DNA of 64,000 nucleotides from Nocardioides sp. Iso805N (GCF_000364605.1 NZ_KB822578.1:62001-126000); one strand, 5' to 3'; positions 8,808 through 17,773 are shown, counted from the first letter of the stretch. The notes: generated by a model not told the origin, from the letters alone. A program made the numbers and translations.

Positions 8808-9713
8808 TCACCCCGCGTAGGCGGCCTCCAGCGTGGCGAGATCGATCTTGTGCATCGGCATGAAGGCCTGCACGACTCGGTCGACCTGCTCGGGCGTGCC
8901 CTGGGAGAGCATGGTGTCCATCGCTGCGGGCACGATCTGCCACGAGACGCCGAACCGGTCCTTGAGCCAGCCGCACTGCTCGGCCTCGGGCACTGCCGAG
9001 AGCGCCTGCCAGAGTCGGTCGACCTCGGCCTGATCGGCGCAGCGCACCACCAGCGAGACCGCCTCGTTGAACCCGAAGGCGTGTCGCGGATCGGCGCTGT
9101 CCATCGCGGTGAACCAGGAGTCGCCGAGTCGGAAGTCGCTGAACATGATCGTCTCCGGCACCGTGTGCTCGATGCCTTCGGGTCAGCGCACCAACCGGCC
9201 GGGGCGCGAGTCGGGGAACAGGTCCCGGTAGGTGGCGCCGGCCTCCTCCGCTCGCCCGGCGGCGTTGCCGACGAAGAGCAGCGAGGTCAGGATCGGTGGC
9301 CGCGGCTCACCGGCCGGGTCGGTCAGCATGATCTGCCAGGAGACGCCGAAGGGGTCGTCGACCCAGCCGTAGCGCTTGCTGAACGGGTACTCGCCCAGCG
9401 GCATCCGCTCGCTGCCACCCTCGCTGAGCGCGCCCCACAGCCGGTCCACCAGCGCCGGCGCGTCCTCGACCCGGCTGGGATCGACGTTCACGGTGAAGGA
9501 GATCGACGGGTTGATCGAGAACACGGGGCCGGCGCTGATCGCCATGAAGTCCTGTCCCCAGAGCGTGAACGCGACCACGTCGCTGTCACCGCTGGGGGTG
9601 TCGTGCAGGGTGGCGCTGCTCGTGACCTGGGCCTCGGGGAACACGGAGGCATAGAAGGCGGCCGCCTCGGCGGCCTGCGTGTCGAACCAGAGGTGCGGCG
9701 TGATCGTCGACAT
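8808..9713 (-). pseudogene. PhnB-like double-VOC protein gene interrupted by an in-frame TGA
   Basis: Two minus-strand open segments lie in the same frame and together make one protein of about 300 residues, the usual length of the PF06983 double-VOC family. The first segment (9713 down to 9186) starts MSTITPHLWFDTQ and ends RPGRLVR. The codon at 9185-9183 is TGA. The frame then continues PEGIEHTVPETIMFSD and ends AFMPMHKIDLATLEAAYAG. Relatives have an aromatic residue where the stop sits (R-Y-P). No ribosome site precedes the only usable GTG in the second half (9161). A single nonsense change, or a sequencing error, is the simplest reading. Two separately translated halves are less likely. 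Confidence 0.75.
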
Positions 9714-9869
9714 GCACCCAGCATGCGCCGGGGCCGGGTCGGTTTTCCACAGATCCGCCCGGGGTGCTTTCGCGGAACGGTCGTGCACAGCAGGCTGATG
9801 GTGCCCCGAGAGCTCGGGATCGGTGTCACCATGGGGGAGTCGGATGTGTCCGGTTCGCAGGGGGTCGTC

Positions 9870-10433
9870 ATGCCAGCCGCTGTCGAGGAGCCCGTACGAC
9901 GGGTGCCGATGTCGCTCGCGAGCTTTCTCGCGCTCGATCCGCCCGAAGGCGTGCGAGCTGAGTGGGTGGACGGGCTCGCCGTCATGAGCCCGACCGGTAC
10001 GCGGCCACATCAGCTGGTGGCGAAGCGGCTGGTGCGTCTGATTGAGGACGCCCTCGACGGCGTCGAGGCCTACCAAGAGGGCGGGATCAGTCTTGCTCGG
10101 TCCCGGCGGATCGCCGATGTCTTCGTCGAGGTCGTCGGGGCCGACAGTGGTGACGAGGTCTGGAACACGGTCATGCCGTTGCTCGTCGCCGAGGTGATCT
10201 CGCCGAGCAGCCGCACCGAGGACAGGGTCCGCAAGCTCGACGAGTACCTTGCCGGCGGGATCGGCTACTACCTGCTCGTCGACCGCTTCGAGAACACACT
10301 GGTGGCGCTGCGCAACGACGGTGGCGTCTGGACGCCGGTCCTCGAGCTCGACACGCAGACGCCCGCGGGCCGGCTGGTCGTCGGCGAGCACGGCACGGTC
10401 GACCTGGACCTGACGGCGCTGTTCGCATTCTGA
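9870..10433 (+). CDS. Uma2-family (DUF820) nuclease-like protein
   Basis: The 187-residue protein has the PD-(D/E)XK-like fold of Uma2, which is abundant in cyanobacteria and actinobacteria and of unknown role. Visible elements are RAEWVDGLAVMSPTGTRPHQLVAKRL, ADVFVEVV, LVAEVISPSS and DKLxEYxxGGIGYYLLVD-like sequence (RKLDEYLAGGIGYYLLVD). The Asp/Glu/Lys-like pattern is conserved enough to suggest a catalytic fold. ATG 9870 has AGGGGG five bases upstream. In-frame ATGs at 9831 and 9798 are alternatives. No toxin-antitoxin partner is seen next to it. Confidence 0.85.
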   Translation: MPAAVEEPVRRVPMSLASFLALDPPEGVRAEWVDGLAVMSPTGTRPHQLVAKRLVRLIEDALDGVEAYQEGGISLARSRRIADVFVEVVGADSGDEVWNTVMPLLVAEVISPSSRTEDRVRKLDEYLAGGIGYYLLVDRFENTLVALRNDGGVWTPVLELDTQTPAGRLVVGEHGTVDLDLTALFAF

Positions 10434-10461
10434 CGCTCGTCGCGGCAGTGGCGTCGGGACC

Positions 10462-11598
10462 TCAGCGTGGTACGACGATCGACCAGACCCGCGGCCAGCC
10501 GCCCAGCCCGGTCCGGTGCGCGGTGAACTGCTCGCGGGTCAGGGTGCGGACTGCTCCGTCCGCCGGGTCGAAGACCTGCAGCGCGTCGCCGTCGGTGCTC
10601 ACCACCAGGGTCACGTGCCGCGGCAGCAACCGGGTGCCGACGTAGAGGCCGGAGAAGAAGCCGCGGGTCGCGGCAGCGTGCAGTCGGTCGAACGCCCTGC
10701 CGGGGGAGAGGTAGCCGAGGCCGAGGGTGTAGCGCACGCCCTCGATCTCGTGCAGCTGGTGTGCCACCGACCAGAAGGCCGTGCCCAGCCGCCGCGGCCA
10801 GCCGTGGAAGCTGCGGTGCGTCTCCTGCACCACCCGGCCGAACCGCGGCCTGATCTCGGCTGCCCAGGCCGGATCGCGCAGCATCCGCGCCACCACCACG
10901 GCCGTGGCGCCGCAGGAGTCGTTGTCGGGCTGACGCAGCCCGGCGGGCAGGATCGCCGTCTGCGGGCGCAGGCGGGCTCGGAGCTCGCGGTAGGCCTGCT
11001 CGGGCGTCGCCACCCGGCAGCCCTTCGCCAGTGCGTCGGCCACCACCCGCCGCTGGGCGCGCATCAGGGCCAGCCCGCGGCGCACGAGGACCAGCGGCGG
11101 CTTGCGCCGCTCGCGCAGGTCACGCACCAGTCGCCGCCAGAACGTCACGACCGGCCGCTGCGTGATGCAGTACGCCGCCAGCAGGTGCCCGGCGTGCTCG
11201 CATGCGGCCACGATCTCCTGGGCGAAGATCCCCTCGGCCACGAACGCGGCGTGCTCGTCCAGAGTCAGCGTCTGCACCCCGGTGCGGCCGTCGTGCGCGA
11301 TCTCGTAGACCGGGACCTCGGCGGTGCCGGTGGCGCACAGCTCGCCGATCGCCCGCATCGCATCCGCCCGCAACCAGGACTCGGGGTCGTCCCAGTCGAC
11401 CAGGCCGGCGTTGGGGCCGGTCCGGATCCGGGGCAGGGAGGGGTCGCCGCCGTCCTTGTAGAAGTCGTCCAGGCGCAACACCGGCAGGCCGAGGCGGCGG
11501 CTCAGCCGCGACTTGCCCGAGCCGGACGGTCCGGCCACGACGATGACCCTTCGCGACGCCTCGTTCCTCGGCTCCTCAGGGACCACCCGAGCGGTCAC
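10462..11598 (-). CDS. P-loop (uridine-kinase-like) domain fused to a papain-like cysteine peptidase-fold domain
   Basis: The 378-residue protein has two parts. Residues 18-210 look like a small nucleoside kinase: Walker A GPSGSGKS at 23-30, LRLDDFYKDG at 41-50, and AEGIFAQE where kinases place the second acidic strand. Residues 215-378 contain Q223...C229 in QPDNDSCGATA, H328 in PRHVTLVV and D344 in FDPADG. That is the Gln/Cys/His/Asp order of C39-like papain-fold peptidases. I do not know this fusion as a characterised protein. The GTG start at 11598 lies five bases past the deoC stop, suggesting one transcript. Residues 5-19 are encoded by a dispersed repeat (see that entry). Confidence 0.7.
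   Translation of the reverse strand: MTARVVPEEPRNEASRRVIVVAGPSGSGKSRLSRRLGLPVLRLDDFYKDGGDPSLPRIRTGPNAGLVDWDDPESWLRADAMRAIGELCATGTAEVPVYEIAHDGRTGVQTLTLDEHAAFVAEGIFAQEIVAACEHAGHLLAAYCITQRPVVTFWRRLVRDLRERRKPPLVLVRRGLALMRAQRRVVADALAKGCRVATPEQAYRELRARLRPQTAILPAGLRQPDNDSCGATAVVVARMLRDPAWAAEIRPRFGRVVQETHRSFHGWPRRLGTAFWSVAHQLHEIEGVRYTLGLGYLSPGRAFDRLHAAATRGFFSGLYVGTRLLPRHVTLVVSTDGDALQVFDPADGAVRTLTREQFTAHRTGLGGWPRVWSIVVPR
11544..11587 (-). repeat. Dispersed 44-nt repeat, copy A
   Basis: Read on the minus strand it runs GTGGTCCCTGAGGAGCC... to ...CGAAGGGTCAT. It matches copy B at 16403-16446 at 41 of 44 positions. Here it encodes VVPEEPRNEASRRVI, the start of the kinase-peptidase fusion protein. Sequences of this kind (TCCCTGAGGAGC...CGAAGGGTC) are, from memory, common intergenic repeats in Nocardioides-like genomes. 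Confidence 0.8.
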
Positions 11599-11602
11599 AG
11601 GG

Positions 11603-12274
11603 TCAGTAGCCGGAGCCGACGTCGGAGCCCGCGTCCGCGAGCAGCGCGCGCGAGCCGGAGACACCCAGCCGGGTGGCGCCGGCGGCGATCATCGCCTCGG
11701 CCTGCGCCAGCGTGCGGACGCCGCCGGAGGCCTTGACCCCGAGGTCCGGGCCGACGGTCTCCCGCATCAGCCGGACGGCGTGCTCGGTGGCACCGCCGGC
11801 CGGGTGGAAGCCGGTGGAGGTCTTCACGAAGTCGGCGCCCGCCGCGACCGCGGCGGTGCAGACGCCGACGATCTCCTCGTCGGTGAGGGCGGCCGACTCG
11901 ATGATCACCTTGAGCACGGTGGGGCTCGGCGCCGCGGATCGCACGGCGGCGATGTCGGCCTGCACGTCGTCGTACCGATGCTCGCGTGCGGTGCCGATGT
12001 CGATCACCATGTCGATCTCGTCGGCGCCCAGGGCGACCGACTCGGCGGCCTCGGCGGCCTTGACGGCGGAGGTGTGCTTGCCGCTGGGGAAGCCGCACAC
12101 CACGGCGACCTTGAGCCCTTCGGGGACCGCGAGCGGCAGCATCGAGGGAGAGACGCACACGGAGTAGGTGCCCAGCTCGACCGCCTCGGCGATCAGCGCC
12201 TCCACGTCGGCGCGGGTGGCCTCGGGCTTCAGCAGGGTGTGGTCGATGATGCGGGCGATGTCGGCGGCACTCAC
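11603..12274 (-). CDS. deoC: Deoxyribose-phosphate aldolase
   Basis: The 223-residue protein is full length for DeoC, which cleaves 2-deoxyribose 5-phosphate to glyceraldehyde 3-phosphate and acetaldehyde. The Schiff-base lysine is K151 in FVKTSTGF. The second catalytic lysine is K181 in [10 protein letters not shown]. The GTG start at 12274 gives [17 protein letters not shown], the standard N-terminus. It takes the product of the deoA/purine phosphorylase route encoded nearby, although it lies in a different transcript. The kinase-peptidase fusion gene follows five bases after its stop. Confidence 0.95.
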   Translation of the reverse strand: MSAADIARIIDHTLLKPEATRADVEALIAEAVELGTYSVCVSPSMLPLAVPEGLKVAVVCGFPSGKHTSAVKAAEAAESVALGADEIDMVIDIGTAREHRYDDVQADIAAVRSAAPSPTVLKVIIESAALTDEEIVGVCTAAVAAGADFVKTSTGFHPAGGATEHAVRLMRETVGPDLGVKASGGVRTLAQAEAMIAAGATRLGVSGSRALLADAGSDVGSGY

Positions 12275-12299
12275 CGGGTCAGTCTATGGTGACGGCACG

Positions 12300-12887
12300 A
12301 TGAGCGAGGAGTCAGCGAAGCAGGTGCGGTGGTTCACGGCCAACGGGCGCACGACCGGGGTCCTGACGCTCGTGCTCTGGGCGGCCGTGGCGGTCTTCGC
12401 CGTGATCGACGGCGCACCCCTGGTCGTCTTCGGCGTACTCGTGCTGGCCGCTGTCCTGACCTACGTCACGCTGCTGCGTCCTTGCGTCGGTGTCACCGAG
12501 GACGACCTGGTCTACCGGCAGATGTTCTCCGACCTCCGGATCCCGCTGGCGTCTGTCGACAGGATGCGCGTGGTGCGGTTCTTCGAGGTCACCGTCGACG
12601 GGCGGCGCTACGTCTCACCGGCGCTGGCGCGCCGCCGGCAGCGACGGCCTCCTGGCCGCCTCGCCCTGAGCGGACCGGAGCGTCCTGACACCGAGACGAT
12701 CTATGTCGACATGGTCGAGGACACCCTCCGCACGGCGATCGCCGAGGCGAGGGCACGCGCCGCCGTCGACGGCAGCGACGGCCGCGACGGCGCTGCGACG
12801 CCAGGGGTCCGGCGTACGTGGGTCTGGCCGGAGATCACCGCGATGGTCGTTGCCGTGATCCTCCTCGTCGTCCTCATCGCCATTTGA
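12300..12887 (+). CDS. PH-like membrane protein of unknown function
   Basis: The 195-residue protein has two N-terminal membrane helices (about residues 18-60), a small soluble domain with GVTEDDLVYRQMFSDLRIPLASVDRMRVVR, and a C-terminal helix at about 175-195. The soluble part resembles the bacterial PH domain found in short actinobacterial membrane proteins. It contains an odd Arg-rich insertion (ALARRRQRRPPGR). It is divergent from deoC by 25 bases. No function can be assigned. Confidence 0.75.
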   Translation: MSEESAKQVRWFTANGRTTGVLTLVLWAAVAVFAVIDGAPLVVFGVLVLAAVLTYVTLLRPCVGVTEDDLVYRQMFSDLRIPLASVDRMRVVRFFEVTVDGRRYVSPALARRRQRRPPGRLALSGPERPDTETIYVDMVEDTLRTAIAEARARAAVDGSDGRDGAATPGVRRTWVWPEITAMVVAVILLVVLIAI

Positions 12888-12962
12888 GGCGATATTCCCG
12901 CGTCCTCCTCGACATCACCCCGCGATACCGGCAGTATCCGGAACGATGACAGGAGTGGTGTG

Positions 12963-14693
12963 ATGGTTCGGTCGGCTGCTGGCGACGCATGGTCCTTCGA
13001 CCTCGCACGCGCCTGGCGTGAGCCGCCGGCCCTGGCGACCAGCCGCACGCGGCGGATCAGCGGCGCGTTCTTCCTGACCTTCGGCGGCGTCCTGCTGATG
13101 CTGTGCGCGCCTCTCGTCCCGGGATCCCACGCTGCGCACCTGTGGCGCTTCGTCGCCGGAGCGGTCGCGGTGGGCTCCGCTGTCGGCTGGTACGTGCTCG
13201 GCGCCCGGGCACCGAGGTGGCTCTTCGTCGCACTCCTCGTCACGGTGGTCATCGGCGTCGCGACCCTGGTCAGGACGGCCGCCAGCTCGCTGAACGCCAG
13301 CTCCTTCAGCGCCTGCTTCCTGCTGCCGCTCACGGCGGCGGCGCTGCTGCTGCCGTTGCGGCGCGCCGTACTCGTCCTGCTGCTCACCATCGTGCTCGGC
13401 TCGTGGGCGTTGCACACCCTCGGCACCACCGCCAGCGACGTGGTCATGCGGGCCGGCTGCGCGCTGGGCATGTTCGGCATGGTCGCCTGGCTGGCCCGGG
13501 TCGCGGACGGCGCGCACCAGGACCCGCTCACCGGGCTGCTGAACCGGCACGGGTTCGAACGACGGCTGGAGGAGCAGCTGGCGCGCCTGGAGCGAGGGGG
13601 CGGTCAGGGTGCGCTCGTGGCACTCGACCTCGACTACTTCAAGCGGGTCAACGCCAGCGGCGGACACAGGTACGGCGACAGGATCATCGTCGAATGCGCC
13701 GCGGCATGGCGCGCGATGCTTCCCCCCGACGCCCTCCTGAGCCGCTACGGCGGAGACCACTTCGTGGTGATGCTTCCCAGCACGCCGCTCGGTCGCGCTG
13801 CCGACCTCGCCGACCGGCTCCGCGCCGCGATCGTCGAGGGCACCACCGTCTCAGCCGGCGTCGCCGCCTGGCAGTACGGCGACTCGGGCTCGATGCTGCT
13901 CAACCGCGCCGACGTGGCGCTCTACGACGCCAAGGCAACGGGTCGCGACCGCACCGTCGTGTACGGCGATCCCGAGCGCGCGGCCAGCGAGCTCGAATCG
14001 GCGATCTCCAACGGCGAGATGCGGGTGATGCTGCAGCCGATCGTCGATCTGCCGACCGGAGAGACCGTCAGCTACGAGGCGCTGGTCCGCTGGGAGCGCC
14101 CCGGCCGCGGCGAGATCGCACCTCTCAACTTCGTCCCGCAGGCCGAGCGCACCGGTGCGATCCACTCCCTGGGTGCCTGGGTGCTGGCGGAGTGCTGCCG
14201 GCTGGCGACGATGGTGCGCAACTCGAACCGCTCGATCGGGGTCAACGTCTCGGTGCACGAGCTGCGCGGGGCCGACTACGCCGAGAACGTCCGCAGGCTC
14301 CTGGAGGAGTGGGCACTGCCCGGCGAGATGTTCATCTTCGAGGTGACCGAGAGCGTCTTCGAGGACGAGGACCCGCAGGTCGCGCTCAACCTGCACGGCC
14401 TGCGCGCGCTGGGGGCGCAGGTGGCGATCGACGACTTCGGCGCGGGCTACTCCTCGCTGCGACGCATCGAGCTGTTGCCGATCGACCTGATCAAGGTCGA
14501 CGGTGCACTGGTCTGCACGATCCGAGAGGGTCACGACGTCCCGATCCTGCGAGCCGTGGTGACCATGGCCAAGAGCCTCGGCGTCCGGCTGGTGGCCGAG
14601 CACGTCGAGAACGAGTATCAGGCCGCCACCCTGCAGAACCTGGGCTATCACCTGGCTCAGGGCTACTACTTCGGCCGGCCGGCGATCCCCTGA
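12963..14693 (+). CDS. Membrane GGDEF-EAL protein with degenerate GGDEF site
   Basis: The 576-residue protein has about five membrane helices (residues 35-178), a GGDEF domain (185-335) and an EAL domain (345-576). The cyclase signature reads GGDHF (263-267) and the usual N-D of the upstream metal/GTP segment reads N-A (230-231), so cyclase activity is doubtful. The EAL side looks intact: EAL (372-374), NVSV (428-431), FEVTES (459-464), DDF (490-492), K511 and AEHVE (545-549). It is probably a c-di-GMP phosphodiesterase tuned by GTP or a membrane signal. ATG 12963 follows AGGAG by seven bases. Confidence 0.88.
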   Translation: MVRSAAGDAWSFDLARAWREPPALATSRTRRISGAFFLTFGGVLLMLCAPLVPGSHAAHLWRFVAGAVAVGSAVGWYVLGARAPRWLFVALLVTVVIGVATLVRTAASSLNASSFSACFLLPLTAAALLLPLRRAVLVLLLTIVLGSWALHTLGTTASDVVMRAGCALGMFGMVAWLARVADGAHQDPLTGLLNRHGFERRLEEQLARLERGGGQGALVALDLDYFKRVNASGGHRYGDRIIVECAAAWRAMLPPDALLSRYGGDHFVVMLPSTPLGRAADLADRLRAAIVEGTTVSAGVAAWQYGDSGSMLLNRADVALYDAKATGRDRTVVYGDPERAASELESAISNGEMRVMLQPIVDLPTGETVSYEALVRWERPGRGEIAPLNFVPQAERTGAIHSLGAWVLAECCRLATMVRNSNRSIGVNVSVHELRGADYAENVRRLLEEWALPGEMFIFEVTESVFEDEDPQVALNLHGLRALGAQVAIDDFGAGYSSLRRIELLPIDLIKVDGALVCTIREGHDVPILRAVVTMAKSLGVRLVAEHVENEYQAATLQNLGYHLAQGYYFGRPAIP

Positions 14694-14772
14694 GGGCCGC
14701 GTGAACCAGGCGTGAACCCACCGTGCGGGGGCGCGCCGCAACGCTGACCACCCGCCCGGTGAGAGGGCCGGG

Positions 14773-16446
14773 TCACAGGGCCAGCGCGGCCCCGACGTCG
14801 GCCTTCAGCCGCTCCAGCCGGTTCACGGCCTCGGCCCTGGCTCGCGGGAGGTCGTCGGCGACGTCCACGACCACCTCGAGGTAGCACTTCAGCTTCGGCT
14901 CGGTGCCGCTGGGCCGCACGATCACGCGCGCCCCGCCCTCGAGTCCGTAACGGAGGCCGTCGGTCGGCGGCAGCGTCGCCGTACCCTCGCTGAGGTCGTC
15001 GGTCGACAGTACCGCCCGGCCGCCGAGTGAGGCCGGGGGAGCGGCTCGCAGCCGCTCCATGGCGCGGGTGATCTCGGCCAGATCGACGACGCGGACAGAG
15101 AGCTGGTCGGTGGCGTGCAGACCGTGTTGCAGCGCGATCTCGTCGAGCCGGTCGAGCAGGGAGCGTCCCTCCGCCTTCAACAGGGCGGCGAGCTCCACGA
15201 TCCGGATCCCCGCGGAGATGCCGTCCTTGTCCTTGACCACATCGGGGTCGACGCAATAGCCCAGCGCCTCCTCGTAGCCGAACGCGAGCCCCTCGACGCG
15301 GCCGATCCACTTGAAGCCGGTCAGCGTCTCGGTGAACGGCTGCCGGTGTGCCGCGGCCAGCTTGGCCAACAGCGAGGAGGAGACGATCGAGCAGGCATAG
15401 GTCCCGCGGGTGCCGGTGCGCAGCAGGTGGTCGGCGAGGAGCGCGCCCACCTCGTCGCCGCGCAGCATCCGCCACCCTTCAGGCGCAGGTACGGCGACGG
15501 CGCACCGGTCGGCGTCCGGGTCGTTCGCCACGACCAGGTCGGCACCGACCTCGGCGGCCTTGGCCAGCGCGAGATCCATCGCGCCCGGTTCCTCGGGGTT
15601 GGGGAAGGCCACCGTCGGGAACGCCGGGTCGGGCTCGGCCTGCTCGGCCACGCTGATGGCCTCCGGGAAGCCGGCCAGTCGCAGGGCGCGAAGCATCAGG
15701 TCGGAGCCGACACCGTGCAGCGCGGTGTGCACCACGCTGATCTGACGGGGGCCGCACGTGTCGACCAGGGACGAGACACGGGCGAGGTAGCGACCGACCA
15801 GGTCGTCGCCGAGCACGGTGCCGGCGTCGCCGCGGGGGACGTCGGCGAGCGCGCCCACGGCGTCGATCTGCGCGGCGATCCCGGCGTCGGCCGGCGGCAC
15901 GATCTGGGATCCGTCTCCCAGGTAGACCTTGTAGCCGTTGTCCTGCGGCGGGTTGTGGCTGGCGGTCACCATCACACCGGCGACCGCGCCCTGGTCGCGG
16001 ATCGCGAAGGCGAGCACCGGGGTGGGCAGGGCGCGCGGCAGCAGCAGTGCCTCGAAGCCCGCGCCGGTCATCACCTCGGCGGTGTCGCGGGCGAAGACGT
16101 CGGAGTTCTTCCGCGCGTCGTACCCGATCACGACGGGGCCGTGCGCGCCGGTCTTCTTCAGGTAGGCGGCCAGGCCGGCGGCCGCGCGGATCACCACCAC
16201 CCGGTTCATCCGGTTGGGGCCTGCGCCGAGGGCACCGCGCAGCCCCGCCGTACCGAACTGCAGCGTGCCGCTGAACCGGTCGGCGAGGTCGGCGGCGGCG
16301 TCCTCGTCGGCCGGCGCCGCCTCGACCAGGGCGGCGAGCTCCTCGCGAGTCTCGGGGTCGGGGTCGTCGGCCAGCCAGGCGCGTGCGGTCTCCAGCAGCG
16401 ACGTGGTCCCTGAGGAGCCGAGGGACGAGGCCTCACGAAGGGTCAT
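14773..16446 (-). CDS. Phosphohexomutase (phosphomannomutase/phosphoglucomutase family)
   Basis: The 557-residue alpha-D-phosphohexomutase has the active-site serine in TASHNP (Ser163), the metal loop DPDADR and the sugar-specificity loop GDEVGALL. The C-terminal phosphate-binding segment IVRPSGTEPKLKCYLE is complete. Its family (PgcA-like, often annotated PMM) interconverts hexose or pentose 1- and 6/5-phosphates. Next to purine nucleoside phosphorylase it could act as the phosphopentomutase linking the phosphorylases to deoC; this is inference. The ATG and first 14 codons lie inside a dispersed repeat. Confidence 0.9.
   Translation of the reverse strand: MTLREASSLGSSGTTSLLETARAWLADDPDPETREELAALVEAAPADEDAAADLADRFSGTLQFGTAGLRGALGAGPNRMNRVVVIRAAAGLAAYLKKTGAHGPVVIGYDARKNSDVFARDTAEVMTGAGFEALLLPRALPTPVLAFAIRDQGAVAGVMVTASHNPPQDNGYKVYLGDGSQIVPPADAGIAAQIDAVGALADVPRGDAGTVLGDDLVGRYLARVSSLVDTCGPRQISVVHTALHGVGSDLMLRALRLAGFPEAISVAEQAEPDPAFPTVAFPNPEEPGAMDLALAKAAEVGADLVVANDPDADRCAVAVPAPEGWRMLRGDEVGALLADHLLRTGTRGTYACSIVSSSLLAKLAAAHRQPFTETLTGFKWIGRVEGLAFGYEEALGYCVDPDVVKDKDGISAGIRIVELAALLKAEGRSLLDRLDEIALQHGLHATDQLSVRVVDLAEITRAMERLRAAPPASLGGRAVLSTDDLSEGTATLPPTDGLRYGLEGGARVIVRPSGTEPKLKCYLEVVVDVADDLPRARAEAVNRLERLKADVGAALAL
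16403..16446 (+). repeat. Dispersed 44-nt repeat, copy B
   Basis: Plus-strand GTGGTCCCTGAGGAGCC... ending CGAAGGGTCAT matches copy A (11544-11587, opposite strand) with three mismatches. On the minus strand it supplies the ATG and the codons MTLREASSLGSSGTT of the phosphohexomutase gene. Confidence 0.8.
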
Positions 16447-16476
16447 GGTCGAACGCTATCCCGGCAGGATGGGGTC

Positions 16477-16944
16477 ATGGCTACGCCGTACGTCTTCCGC
16501 GAGCACTGGACCGTGACGGGTCCGCCGGAGCGGGTCCGCGATCTGCTGGTCGACCTCGAGCACTATCCCGAGTGGTGGCCGCAGGTGGTGGCGGTGGCCA
16601 AGGCGGGGGAGGACGACGCGGTGGTGCTGTGCCGCTCGGCGCTGCCCTACACGCTGGAGCTGCGGCTGCACGCCGTCAGCCGCGAGCTGCCGACCATCGA
16701 GGTCGCCATCGACGGCCACCTGCGCGGCTACGTGCGCTGGACGCTGACGCCGTACGGCGAGGACACCGAGCTGGTCTGGGAGCAGCGGGTGACCGTGCAT
16801 GGCTGGCTGGCGCCGGTGGCCGCCCTAGCACGGCCCTTCCTGCGCTGGAACCACGCCCGGATGATGGCCGGGGGACGCGCGGGGCTGACCCGTCGTCTCG
16901 GGGCGTCAGGCCCGCACGACGACGCCGGCTCCCAGCGCCGGTAG
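16477..16944 (+). CDS. SRPBCC (polyketide cyclase/dehydrase-like) protein
   Basis: The 155-residue protein has the START/Bet v1-like fold: FREHWTVTGPPERVRDLLVDLEHYPEWWPQV at the start and the long C-terminal helix with RPFLRWNHARMMAGG. Such proteins bind hydrophobic ligands; the ligand is unknown. It is divergent from the phosphohexomutase gene (30 bases) and convergent with the purine phosphorylase gene. No partner suggests a pathway. Confidence 0.85.
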   Translation: MATPYVFREHWTVTGPPERVRDLLVDLEHYPEWWPQVVAVAKAGEDDAVVLCRSALPYTLELRLHAVSRELPTIEVAIDGHLRGYVRWTLTPYGEDTELVWEQRVTVHGWLAPVAALARPFLRWNHARMMAGGRAGLTRRLGASGPHDDAGSQRR

Positions 16945-16972
16945 GCGTCGATCTCCTCGCCGAGCCCGCAGG

Positions 16973-17773
16973 TCAGATCTCGGGGACGATGCGCGCGAGC
17001 AGCTCTCCCATCCGGCTGGCAGCGGCGCGACCGGCCTCGAGGACCTCTGCGTGGTTGAGCGGCTGGTCGCTGATGCCGGCGGCGAGGTTGGTGACCAGGC
17101 TGATGCCGAGCACCTCCATCTTCGCCTCGCGGGCGGCGATCGCCTCGAGCGTGGTGGACATGCCGACCAGGGTGCCGCCGATGATGCCGGCCATCCGGAC
17201 CTCGGCGGGGGTCTCGTAGTGCGGTCCGGGGAACTGCACGTAGACGCCCTCGTCCAGGCTCGGGTCGAGCTCCTTCGCGCGGGCACGGAGCCGGGGGCTG
17301 TAGAGGTCGGTGAGGTCCACGAAGTTGGCACCGACCAAGGGGCTGGTGCCGGTGAGGTTGATGTGGTCGCTGATCAGCACCGGCGTACCAGGCGACCACG
17401 TCGGCTTGAGACCGCCGCAGCCGTTGGTGAGCACGATCGCGCGGCAGCCGGCCGCGGCTGCGGTGCGGACCGGATGCACGACCGCGGCCACGCCCTTGCC
17501 CTCGTAGTAGTGGGTGCGGCTGAGGAAGACCAGCAGGTTCTTCTCGCCGGCTCGGACGCTGCGGATCTTGCCGCTGTGGCCGGCGACCGCTGCGGCGCTG
17601 AACCCAGGCAGGTCGGTGGTGTCGATCTCCGCGTTCGGCGTGCCGAGTGCGTCGACGGCGGGCAGCCAGCCGCTGCCGAGGACCAGCGCGACGTCGTGGC
17701 GCTCGACGCCGGTGATCCGGGCGAGCTCGGTGGCCGCCTCCTGGGCGAGCTGGTAAGGCGTTCCCTCGGTCAT
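16973..17773 (-). CDS. Purine nucleoside phosphorylase
   Basis: The 266-residue protein is of the trimeric PNP/MTAP type, splitting inosine or guanosine with phosphate. Visible elements are VLGSGWLP (phosphate loop Ser), GHSGKI, SRTHYYEG (His), LTNGCGGLKP, GPHYETPAE (Glu that binds the ribose region) and TNLAAGIS (base site). With add, cdd, deoA and deoC it completes nucleoside salvage in this window. The ATG at 17773 gives the standard N-terminus. Confidence 0.93.
   Translation of the reverse strand: MTEGTPYQLAQEAATELARITGVERHDVALVLGSGWLPAVDALGTPNAEIDTTDLPGFSAAAVAGHSGKIRSVRAGEKNLLVFLSRTHYYEGKGVAAVVHPVRTAAAAGCRAIVLTNGCGGLKPTWSPGTPVLISDHINLTGTSPLVGANFVDLTDLYSPRLRARAKELDPSLDEGVYVQFPGPHYETPAEVRMAGIIGGTLVGMSTTLEAIAAREAKMEVLGISLVTNLAAGISDQPLNHAEVLEAGRAAASRMGELLARIVPEI

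Noticed and set aside
8808..9713. Selenocysteine at the internal TGA of the VOC gene
   Set aside because: The family has an aromatic residue at this site, not Cys. No SECIS-like hairpin stands out after the codon.
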